A stretch of DNA of 20,165 bases from a virus: positions 1-20,165 of the IMG/VR virus record IMGVR_UViG_3300020183_000574. One strand, given 5' to 3'. The notes under the pieces were generated by a model, which saw only the letters and a list, made by a program, of their open reading frames with translations, was not told where the DNA came from and did not search any database. A program made the position numbers and the translations under genes. Shown piece after piece: positions 7,099 through 15,700 of the stretch; the stretch's first letter is position 1, and every line of letters begins with the position of its first letter.

Positions 7099-7374
7099 AT
7101 GGCATTTAATCGCGACAACTTTGGCCCCATTGGCAACACTTCCAAGCGCGGAAACGCGCCTGTTATGTGGGGATACAAATCGGCAGACGCAATTGCCGAT
7201 GTGAATACCACGGGGTATTTCAACGCTGTATCTGATGTCGTCTCTGTTGGCGACATGATTTACTGCTTCGACACTGCAACGCCCACCGCTTCCCTGGTGA
7301 TCGTTCTCAGCAACGCCTCCGGCGTGGTTGATGTGTCGGACGGCACCGCTGTTAGTGTAGCCGACGCAGATTAA
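7099..7374 (+). CDS. Capsid-associated small protein, function unknown
   Basis: This 91-residue protein follows the capsid gene after 13 bases that include AAAGGAGAG, a strong ribosome site. Its pattern (NAPVMWGYKSADAIADVNTT and GYFNAVSDVVSVGDMIYCF) recurs in small proteins located beside the capsid gene in many phages: a short N-terminus followed by a compact beta-rich domain. Position and likely high expression suggest a head decoration or stabilising protein, but that is inference. It shares the capsid transcript and is closed by a hairpin 10 nt after its stop. Confidence 0.65.
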   Translation: MAFNRDNFGPIGNTSKRGNAPVMWGYKSADAIADVNTTGYFNAVSDVVSVGDMIYCFDTATPTASLVIVLSNASGVVDVSDGTAVSVADAD

Positions 7375-7384
7375 CCAGCAACAC

Positions 7385-7414
7385 CCCGGGAGAGCTTCGG
7401 CTCTCTCGGGATTT
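7385..7414 (+). terminator. UUCG-capped hairpin, weak terminator or mRNA 3' stabiliser
   Basis: CCCGGGAGAGC (7385-7395) pairs with GCTCTCTCGGG (7400-7410) through 11 base pairs, one of them G-T, around a TTCG tetraloop closed by C-G, one of the most stable RNA loops known. The following ATTTCATT is only a weak U tract. It may terminate partly, or protect the capsid mRNA end while letting some transcription into the tail genes. Confidence 0.75.
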
Positions 7415-7430
7415 CATTCGAGGGTTTGAA

Positions 7431-8057
7431 ATGGCTGCTGGTGATACCAAGCTTTCAATTTGTTCAGATGCGCTAATTTTTCTTGGCGCAAAGCCCCTGA
7501 CTTCCTTTACCGAGACAAACGATTCGGCGCAAATCTGCGACCGACTCTATGACGGCATTCGGGACATGGTGCTCTGTATGCACCCATGGACCTTTACCCT
7601 AAAGAAAACACAGCTGGCCCAACTTGTCGACGCCCCGGCATTTGGCTGGAGGTACGCATACCAGCTGCCAGGCGATAGGCTGGCAGGAGTGCGAGCCGTG
7701 TTTCCCGATGAGAATGTCGGCGTTGGGTCTACTGTTGAGTTCGATGTGCAGCAGGATAAGGTGATAACCAACATCGAAGAGGCGTGGATTGACTACCAAT
7801 ACCGCACGCTCGAAAGCGATATGCCGAGCTATTTCGTCACTTTGATGAAGTATGTGCTGGCCGCGAATTTCGCCGAGACAGTGACCGACCAGCTCACCAA
7901 GGCCGAATACTATCAACGCCTGGCTTTTGGTCTGCCCGAAGAGAATATGCGCGGCGGATATTTTCGCCAGTGTATGTCGATCGATTCGCAGAGCCGTCCT
8001 TCTATCAGCTTGGACGATCGCGACGCATTCCCGTTGATTAGCGTTAGGCTTCTTTAA
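7431..8057 (+). CDS. Tail tubular protein A-like adaptor (T7 gp11-like)
   Basis: This 208-residue protein begins AAGDTKLSICSDALIFLGAK, contains YDGIRDMVLCMHPWTFTLKK (about residues 40-59), then FGWRYAYQLPGDRL. This is the typical signature of the T7 gp11 family, the helical ring that connects portal to nozzle. The middle IDYQYRTLESDMPSYFVTLM and the C-terminal helices with ETVTDQLTKAEYYQRLA also fit. The length is close to T7 gp11 (196 residues). GAGGG lies ahead of the ATG, and the stop overlaps the next start by one base (TAATG). Confidence 0.9.
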   Translation: MAAGDTKLSICSDALIFLGAKPLTSFTETNDSAQICDRLYDGIRDMVLCMHPWTFTLKKTQLAQLVDAPAFGWRYAYQLPGDRLAGVRAVFPDENVGVGSTVEFDVQQDKVITNIEEAWIDYQYRTLESDMPSYFVTLMKYVLAANFAETVTDQLTKAEYYQRLAFGLPEENMRGGYFRQCMSIDSQSRPSISLDDRDAFPLISVRLL

Positions 8058-10036
8058 TGAGTCGGGTTGTTCTCATTCAGACTAACTTCGTTGTCGGTGA
8101 GATCGACCCACTGCTGCGCGGCCGTATTGATTTAAACCAGTATTACAACGGGCTGCAGAAAGCGACCAATGTAGTCGTGCAGCCCCAAGGTGGAGCTCGC
8201 CGGCGGGAAGGTCTGCAGTATATTTCCACTCTTCCCGCAAATCTTGCATCGCAAGCTGTTCGCCTGGTCCCATTTCAGTTTAATGTCAACGATAGCTATA
8301 TGTTCGCCATCGTTCCTGGCCGGGTCTATATCTTCAAGAACAAGGCGCTAGTCACAAACATCAACGCCACAGGTCTCGATTACCTGGCCGTCGCTGCTTT
8401 TACTGCGGCCATAATTCCTGGCCTTAAATTCGCGCAATCTGCCGACACAATCATTTTCGTGCAAGAGGATATGCAGCCGGTTCGATTCGTGCGCGGCGCG
8501 AATGATGCGAGCTGGACTGTTAGTACCCTGACCTTCGAGAAGATCCCTCAGTACGCCTTTACAATTACTTCTTCAACTCCAGCTGTAGGTCACTTAACGC
8601 CATCCGGAACGAGTGGCAATGTGACGCTGGTTTCGCAGAGTGCTTATTTTGTGGCCGGTGATGTTGGCCAATACATTTACGCAAATCCGCAGGGCAGAGC
8701 AAAGATTGTCGAGTATGTTGACAACAAAACAGTTAAGGCCCACACAGAGATCCCATTTTTTAATACCGATGTCATCCAACAAGGCAATTGGTTTAAAGAA
8801 GCCGGCTACGAAAACACCTGGTCGGCTGGCCGTGGGTGGCCAAGGTCTGCAACCTTTCATGAGGGGCGACTGTTTTTTGGTGGGGCCAAATCCAGGCCGA
8901 CTACTATTTGGGGCTCCAGGGTCAACGACTTTTTTAATTTTGAGTATGCCGAGGGGCTTGACGATGAGGCGCTTGAGGCCACCATCGACACTTCGCAGCT
9001 CAACACAATTACCGATATTTATTCCGGCCGTGATCTTCAAGTTTTTACTATTGGAGGCGAGTTCTATGTTCCGCAGGCGCTTCTCGACCCGATCACTCCG
9101 TCAAATTTTATTGTTCGATCTGCCACTAAGATTGGTGCAAAAAATAACTTCCCAGTGATTGGCTTAGATTCCGGCACTCTTTTTCTGCAGCGCCAGGGCA
9201 AGAGTATCAACGAGCTGCTCTTTACCGACACAGAAGCGACCTACATTGCCAACAATGTGACGCTGCTTTCCGGACACCTGGTCAAGAATCCAGTGGACAT
9301 GGCGCTCAAGCGCGCCACCTCGACCGATGACACAGACCGCTTATTTGTGGTTAATGGTGACGACGGCTCGATCATGAACATTTCTTTGCTGCGCTCGCAG
9401 AATGTGATCGCACCTTCGCAGCTTACAACCGACGGCCAATTCAAAACAGTGGCCGTCGATGTCGACACAGTCTATGTCGTAGTGAAGCGCTCGATCAATT
9501 CTGCCGACGCATACTATGTAGAAGCTTTTAATCGAGACCTAACCCTTGATTGCGCATCATTCGCCAACACCAGCGGCGCAAGCGCAACAGTGGCGCACCT
9601 GGTTGCAAAGTCCGTCAAGATCATTCGCGACGGAGTTCTCGAGGCCGATCAGACTGTACCGGCCGGCGGTTTGGTGACATTTGCTACAGCTGCCACCGCT
9701 TCCTGGCGTGTCGGGCTTAACTACAACATTCAGGTTCAGACCATGCCGGTCGAGGCGAAGCTTCAATCCGGCACGATCCGCGGATTTAAGAAGCGCATCA
9801 TCGAGATCAACGCCGACTTGTACCAAACTCAGGCAATGACGATTAACGATAACCAGGTGGAGTTTCGCCAATTTGGAGAGGATGTTCTTGATAAGGCGAT
9901 CACTGAGTACACCGGAGTTAAGCGAGCTGGTCCGCTACTAGGATTTACCGACGAGGGGACGATCACTGTCACACAGCCGATCCCTTTGAAATTTAACCTA
10001 CTCAATCTTGAGTACAAAATTTCCGTAGGACAATAA
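8057..10036 (+). CDS. Tail tubular protein B-like nozzle (T7 gp12-like)
   Basis: This 659-residue protein directly follows tail tubular A. Its start (QTNFVVGEIDPLLRGRIDL, then YYNGLQKATNVVVQPQGGAR and RREGLQYI, residues about 8-57) is the recognisable beginning of podovirus nozzle proteins. The rest is beta-rich, with phrases such as RSATFHEGRLFFGG and SKSRPTTIWGSR equivalents and DVDTVYVVVKRS that recur in this family. The shorter length compared with T7 gp12 (794 residues) is normal for this group. It forms the hexameric tail tube to which fibres attach. Translation is coupled to the previous gene. Confidence 0.88.
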   Translation: MSRVVLIQTNFVVGEIDPLLRGRIDLNQYYNGLQKATNVVVQPQGGARRREGLQYISTLPANLASQAVRLVPFQFNVNDSYMFAIVPGRVYIFKNKALVTNINATGLDYLAVAAFTAAIIPGLKFAQSADTIIFVQEDMQPVRFVRGANDASWTVSTLTFEKIPQYAFTITSSTPAVGHLTPSGTSGNVTLVSQSAYFVAGDVGQYIYANPQGRAKIVEYVDNKTVKAHTEIPFFNTDVIQQGNWFKEAGYENTWSAGRGWPRSATFHEGRLFFGGAKSRPTTIWGSRVNDFFNFEYAEGLDDEALEATIDTSQLNTITDIYSGRDLQVFTIGGEFYVPQALLDPITPSNFIVRSATKIGAKNNFPVIGLDSGTLFLQRQGKSINELLFTDTEATYIANNVTLLSGHLVKNPVDMALKRATSTDDTDRLFVVNGDDGSIMNISLLRSQNVIAPSQLTTDGQFKTVAVDVDTVYVVVKRSINSADAYYVEAFNRDLTLDCASFANTSGASATVAHLVAKSVKIIRDGVLEADQTVPAGGLVTFATAATASWRVGLNYNIQVQTMPVEAKLQSGTIRGFKKRIIEINADLYQTQAMTINDNQVEFRQFGEDVLDKAITEYTGVKRAGPLLGFTDEGTITVTQPIPLKFNLLNLEYKISVGQ

Positions 10037-10038
10037 CC

Positions 10039-10506
10039 ATGGAATTAGCCATTCTCGCATCAGTAGTTGGAGCCATCGGACAAATTAAAGCCGGCCAACA
10101 GCAAGAGGCGATCTATCAGGCCCAGGCCCAGCAGGAGGAAATTAAGGGTCGCACCGAAGCAATTCGAGCTCGAGAGGAAGGCGTTAAGACTCTCGACGCA
10201 ATTCGTCGCACTATGTCGACGATCAACGCTCGAGGCGCAGCTGGTGCAATTGACCCCATGAGCGGATCGGCCGGCAGCTTGCAGACCTACGCGCTGCGAG
10301 AGGGCTACACAGAGTTCGACATATCCCAAGAGAATGCCAAGCTCGCCGCGGCGTCTGCCGGATTCCAGGCGAATATCTATCGAGCTTCCGGTGCAGCTGC
10401 TAGAGAAGCTGGATTCTATAGCGCAATTGGCACGCTTGGATCTGCCGGGATGTCATACGCGCAAGCCGGTGGACCCGGTAGCAAATTCTCTTTATTTAGA
10501 TCATAA
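10039..10506 (+). CDS. Internal virion protein (T7 gp14-like position)
   Basis: This 155-residue Ala-rich protein follows the nozzle gene, where T7 has gp13 and gp14. Residues 1-18 (MELAILASVVGAIGQIKA) form a hydrophobic N-terminal helix, and a long amphipathic Gln/Glu/Arg/Ala helix runs to about 65. NARGAAGAIDPMSGSAGS (63-80) is a typical break in these proteins, and a second Ala/Gly-rich helical part follows. Such proteins are ejected and form a pore in the outer membrane in T7. Homology to gp14 is inferred from order and architecture rather than clear sequence identity. The ribosome site is weak; the start context ATAACCATGG recurs at the next gene. Confidence 0.6.
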   Translation: MELAILASVVGAIGQIKAGQQQEAIYQAQAQQEEIKGRTEAIRAREEGVKTLDAIRRTMSTINARGAAGAIDPMSGSAGSLQTYALREGYTEFDISQENAKLAAASAGFQANIYRASGAAAREAGFYSAIGTLGSAGMSYAQAGGPGSKFSLFRS

Positions 10507-10508
10507 CC

Positions 10509-12788
10509 ATGGCCGAGCGACTTCCAGTTTATAGACAGCGAGGGGTGCAAATCGACCCGTATCGGGCCGCTGATTTTTCGCCTTTGATGCGCGAGAGCAG
10601 GAATTTACAACAGGCCCAGGGTAAGGTGCTCGATCGCGTTATTGACTATGCTACCAAGATCGGGCAACAAGAGGCCGTCCAGGCAGGCCGCGAGTCTGTA
10701 GTAGGAGTAGAGCAGGCCAAGGCCGTTCTTACCCAGGCGAAGGAAAAAGGCACGCCGCGCACGCTTTTCGATCGCGCCGCTTATGAACAGGCTAATGAGG
10801 TCCTGGCTCTCGAGCTCGAGAACCAGGGCCGGTCGATGTTCTCCCAAAAGATTAGTCAGTACAAGCAGGACCCCAACGCCGACCCGATCAACTTCCTGGC
10901 CGAGACTGGTGACATTGCGCTTGGCTTTGATTCGCTCACCTCGATGCTCGATCCGAAGATCCGAGCTCGCGTTTCAGCTGGACTGCAGCGCACAAGAGAC
11001 ACGGCGTTTCTCGAGATCTCCGAGGTATATAACGACCGCGTTGCCAAAGAGATGCAGGCCAAGGCGGTCAGGGGCGTCTCGCAGCGGGTCGATGACATTG
11101 CCAGGCTCGGAGCTTCCGGCAAGACGACCGCAGAGAATGAGCTCTTCCTAGAGATCAATGATCTTCGGAAATTCGCAATTGCCGGCAATCTTGGCCGAGT
11201 CGACACTGAGCGAAACATCATCGCCGCGGTGGAAAACTTCCATATCGCCAGGCTCCGCAAAGAATATGAAAAATCGCCTAACAAGGCTGCGTTCTTAAAA
11301 TCGGTTCAAACCGACTTGGGCAAGGGCCCGGTCGGAAACTTGTTCGACGAAAAGGGTGGCCCGATCAAGACGGATCGAATTACCCGCGGCATTGACCCTG
11401 CAAAGATTAACGCCCTGGTCAATGAGTTTGAGGCGGACCTTCGAGCTCGAGACGCGCAATTCCGGGCGCTGCGCACCGAGGTTAAGGGCGACATCACAGA
11501 ATCGATGCGCATTTTTAGCTTGGGCGCGATCCCCGATCAGGCAGTGGTCAGTGACATTCAGCGCCGCGTCGCAGCTCTTGGAGCTGGTGCCGGCGAGGAT
11601 CTTATCCGCCAGGCTAATTATTTGGGCGTGCTGCGCCAACAGTCCATTGCATTTAGCAAGATGAATCAGGCGCAGCTCGGTGACTGGATTCGCAACGCCG
11701 AGCAGCAAACCGCGGGGGGCGCGAACATTGAGCAGGCCATGCTGATGGATGTGGCCCGGAAAGCATTTACCGGGCTGCGCACCGACCTGGAAAAGGACCC
11801 GGTCTCGAGGATGAATCGCACCGGGTTTGCGGAGGTTAAGACGCTGAATTTTGGCGTGTTTGCCGGTGCCACTACGCAAGAGCAATTTGACGCTGCAAGC
11901 GCTCAATTTACTGCGCAAGTAAAAGAGAGGATTAGCCAGTCCAAAGCTTTTGCCGCGACGCAGGGCTTAAAAGAGCCAAAATTTTTGTCGAGTGATGAAG
12001 CTGCTTTGTTAAGCTCAACTATTGAAAACTCAACAGTGAATGGACAGCTTGCACTTATTCGCACCATAAACATGGCATTTGGGAAAGACACCCGTTTGCT
12101 TATGCAGGAAATTTCTCAAACTTCCTCAGAGCTTGCCCATGTTGGTGGCTTGGCCAATGCTGGTGCCAGTAATAAAACCATGGTCGATGCGCTCAACGGG
12201 ATCAGGCTTGCTAAAGAGGGCGTCAAACCATTTGAAGGTGCTGGCGACGCATCGTTAAAGAAAAACATTTTGGCTGAGCAGCTTGGTGGCGCTTATCTCT
12301 ACGCGCCCAGAACGCGGCAGGCAATCGTCAAGACCGCTGATGCAATTTATCTTTCTCGGTCTATCGGCATGGACAAAACAGTTTTTGACGCCGATCTTTA
12401 TCGTCAAGCATTCCAGGAGGCAGCTGGCGGCATAATGTACAAGGATGGTCGGATGCGCGGCGGGATCATCGAGTACCGCGGAATCAAGCTCGCCATCCCC
12501 AGCACAGTTCCACAAGACGATTTTGAGGACATCATCGACGAGGCGACTCTAGAAGATTTTCAAGCAGCTGCAGGATCGATGCCGAAAGATGAGAAGGGCA
12601 GGCCATATACTCTCGAGCGTTTGCGTAAGGCATATCTTGTTTCGATGGACAACGAAAAAGCGATTGTGTTTTATGACAACCCAACTAAGAAATCAAACCC
12701 AGTAGCTTTCGGGGTTGAAGATGGCCAGCCCTTGATATTGGATTTAAGAGTATTGTCCAGTCGAGTTATTGACCGGAAGAGACGATGA
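10509..12788 (+). CDS. Internal virion protein, T7 gp15-like position
   Basis: This 759-residue, mostly alpha-helical protein has no recognisable catalytic motif. The start MAERLPVYRQRGVQIDPYRA, then MRESRNLQQAQGKVLDRVID (27-46), resembles the opening of internal core proteins in podoviruses related to BPP-1 and T7. Long helices rich in Ala, Glu, Arg and Gln dominate residues 30-450. The C-terminal part (about 600-700), with GGAYLYAPRTRQAIVKTADA and MYKDGRMRGGIIEYRGIKLA, is a distinct compact segment. By position it is the gp15 equivalent, expected to form the ejection tube. From about 11,940 the DNA becomes more AT-rich, which may mark a recombination joint. No clear Shine-Dalgarno; translation is probably coupled. 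Confidence 0.65.
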   Translation: MAERLPVYRQRGVQIDPYRAADFSPLMRESRNLQQAQGKVLDRVIDYATKIGQQEAVQAGRESVVGVEQAKAVLTQAKEKGTPRTLFDRAAYEQANEVLALELENQGRSMFSQKISQYKQDPNADPINFLAETGDIALGFDSLTSMLDPKIRARVSAGLQRTRDTAFLEISEVYNDRVAKEMQAKAVRGVSQRVDDIARLGASGKTTAENELFLEINDLRKFAIAGNLGRVDTERNIIAAVENFHIARLRKEYEKSPNKAAFLKSVQTDLGKGPVGNLFDEKGGPIKTDRITRGIDPAKINALVNEFEADLRARDAQFRALRTEVKGDITESMRIFSLGAIPDQAVVSDIQRRVAALGAGAGEDLIRQANYLGVLRQQSIAFSKMNQAQLGDWIRNAEQQTAGGANIEQAMLMDVARKAFTGLRTDLEKDPVSRMNRTGFAEVKTLNFGVFAGATTQEQFDAASAQFTAQVKERISQSKAFAATQGLKEPKFLSSDEAALLSSTIENSTVNGQLALIRTINMAFGKDTRLLMQEISQTSSELAHVGGLANAGASNKTMVDALNGIRLAKEGVKPFEGAGDASLKKNILAEQLGGAYLYAPRTRQAIVKTADAIYLSRSIGMDKTVFDADLYRQAFQEAAGGIMYKDGRMRGGIIEYRGIKLAIPSTVPQDDFEDIIDEATLEDFQAAAGSMPKDEKGRPYTLERLRKAYLVSMDNEKAIVFYDNPTKKSNPVAFGVEDGQPLILDLRVLSSRVIDRKRR

Positions 12789-15700
12789 GCTTCGTATACG
12801 ACGATCTTCGACAAATCCCTAACATCGGCGGCATTGCGCCTGGCGGCGAGGACACCGGCTTCGTTGAAAACTTTAGTGCAGCTAGTGAAGCTCTCAAACG
12901 AACAGCTCAAAGTAATTCCAGGGCCATAAACCTGCAAGGCGAATGGCAACCAATCGTTGATGATATTCAAGCTAAAACTGGAAAGAAATTTTTTAACCCT
13001 GCAAATGTTCTAGGCGGATACCAGGCCAGCTCGGAATCAGGGGCCAAGCAGTACAACTACTACAGCAAGCAAGTTCTTGACTATGTGAAAAATCGGCCGG
13101 ACCTGTTCCCCGATTATCAGATGACATCGGACGAGTCGCTGTTCGAGTCTGCCAAGAAAAAAGCCATCAAGGCAAAAGACATTAGCGAAGATGTGGCGGC
13201 AAAGCAGACCTTTGCAGGATTCTTGGGAGAGATGTCTGCGGGCGCTGTATCTGTTCTTTCAGACCCGGTGCAGCTCGGTGCAATAGGTGTGGACCTGCTG
13301 TATACACGCGGCGCAACATGGACCGCTATGAAAGAGATATTTTTTCAATCGATTGTCTCTGCTGGATCAGAAGCTATCGTTCAAACCGAAGTAAGAGACT
13401 GGTACAAAGAGCTCGAGCTGCCCTATGACTGGACAACTTTTGCAACTAATGTCGGCACAGCTGCGGTAGGCGCTGGCGTAATTACTGCCGGCGTGCTCGG
13501 TGCCAAGCCTGCTGTTCGTTTTACTAAAGATCAAATTGTCAAGGGCATTGAAGTGCTCGGCAAGTACAAGGCCAACAGAGATGGCGTCCCGTATAAGATA
13601 GATTCGCTGGTCAAAAAAGTTAAGGAAATCGTCGACGACGAGGCGAGTATAGCCTCTGCCAATCGCATTAAGGATGACGCCGGAGACCTAGAGCACAATG
13701 TCCGGGTGAGCAGCGCTTACCGCGCCGTGGTCGAGAATGATGTCTCCAAGCTGCCCAACAACTTGCCCCAGGGCGAGCGTGAGCCAATCAGGGACATTAA
13801 CTATCACGACCGGATAAACAGCCAGGTTTTTTCTTACAAGCCCAACGAGCTGCTGGTCGATGCTGAGCTTTTCCAGTTTAAATCGGGCGGCGACATTATG
13901 GGCGTGACTGAGCGCTTGCAAGGCATTACGAGCTGGGACCCGATCAAAGCGAATACCGCGATTGTCTTTGAGTTCGCTGATGGACGGACATTTATCGCCG
14001 ACGGACACCAGCGCCTCGCCCTGGCAAAGAGACTGCAAGAAGCAGATCCGACGCAGGATATTCAGATCAATGCCTTTAAGCTGCGCGAGGTCGATGGATA
14101 CACTCCGGCCGAAGCGCGAGCTGTAGCTGCAGGCAAAAACCTGGCCGAGGGCAGTGGCACGCTACTGGATGCAGCCAAGATACTTCGCGATGCTCCCGAA
14201 CTAGTCAAAACTTTGCCACCGCGGTCCGTCTTTGTGCGCCAGGCGCAGGATCTATCGAATCTCTCGCCCAATGCTTTCATGGCCGTGGTCAATGACATTG
14301 TGCCGCCCAACATGGCCTCACTGGTCGGGCGATACATTCCCGACCCGGATGAGCAGCTCTCGATCCTAAACCTACTCAAGCGCCTCGAGCCGGCCAATAT
14401 GACTCAAGCCGAGCAGATTGTGCGCCAGGCGCGTGAAGCTGGATTCGCAAGAGCTGCAGAGCAGGGTGGACTATTCGGCGATGAGCTCATGGCCGAGAGC
14501 CTTTTCTTAGAGCGGGCCAAGATTCTCGACAAGGCAATAAAGGAAATCCGCAAGGACCGCGACCTATTTGCGACGCTGGTCAAAAATGCCAGTGAGATTG
14601 AAGAGGCAGGGAATACCCTAGCCAAATTAACGAACCAGGAAAAAGAGGAAATCTATGGCAAAGCCATTGCAATCATCCAAGCCAACGCAAATACAAAAGG
14701 GCCAATCTCAGAAGCTCTCACCCGAGCGGCCCAAAACTGGAAAGAAACTGGCGGAGCCAAAGCTCAAGACATTGTCCGCGACTTTACCGAAAGAGTCCGA
14801 AGAGCGATTGAGAGCGGCGATTACGAAGGGATTCCAAATGGCGGAGATCGCGGCGATTTCACAAGTGAGGCGCAAAGCAATCGATTCTCAGAACCGGGCG
14901 CAGACGAGCTAGGTCTATTCGACACAGGTCCAGGGTCTAAAGGCGCAGAGCGCCAGGGCGAGCAGCTCGAGGGCGATCTTCGTGGCGAGATGCCCAACAA
15001 CGGCCGGCCCATTACTGTCGATGAGTATGTGGCCAAATCGCTCAATGAAGAGGATATTGCCAAGCTCAATCCGGATGCGCAGCTGGTGCTGCGCAATCTT
15101 TACCAGGATGCGGCGCTGCGCAAAGAGGCATTCGATAGAACTAATGGCGAGATTGCAGACCTGGTAAGTGGCAAGTATATGCAGGCGGATCTCAAGGGAT
15201 CGCCTCGAGCTGTAGAGAAAATAATCCTCGACTATGAGGGCGATGCGTCGCAGATCAAGGATCTGCTACGGGCCACGATTGTCGTGGATAACTTCCAGCA
15301 AGCCGGCGTCGCTTTGCGCGAGCTGCGCAGCCGCTATCAGGTTTTGGATGCAGGCTTTCGCAATCTACTCGACCCGAATGTAAAAGCCCTGGATGGTGGT
15401 TATCGAGACATCAAGATGAATGTCAACATCGATGGCCATATCGCCGAGGTGCAGATCACGATTCCGGAGTTCTCATCTGCGAAAAAGCAGATGCACTCTT
15501 TGTATGAAGAGGTGAGAACGATTGAAGCAACAGTGCTGGCAGAGCGTCGTCAACCGACGGCTGCTGAAGCTGCCAGGATTGACGAGTTAAATGTTCGGAT
15601 GGCTTCTAGTTATGACGCAGCTTTTGAAGCAGCTCTGAGCCGTTCAAATTCTGCTTTGTCGATTGGGGCGCCGTTGCGCCTGGCTGAATCCGGAGGGAAA

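Noticed and set aside
7040-7110. Programmed frameshift extending the capsid protein, as in T7 gp10B
   Set aside because: The downstream small gene has its own ATG and strong AAAGGAGAG, and no slippery heptamer is seen before the capsid stop.
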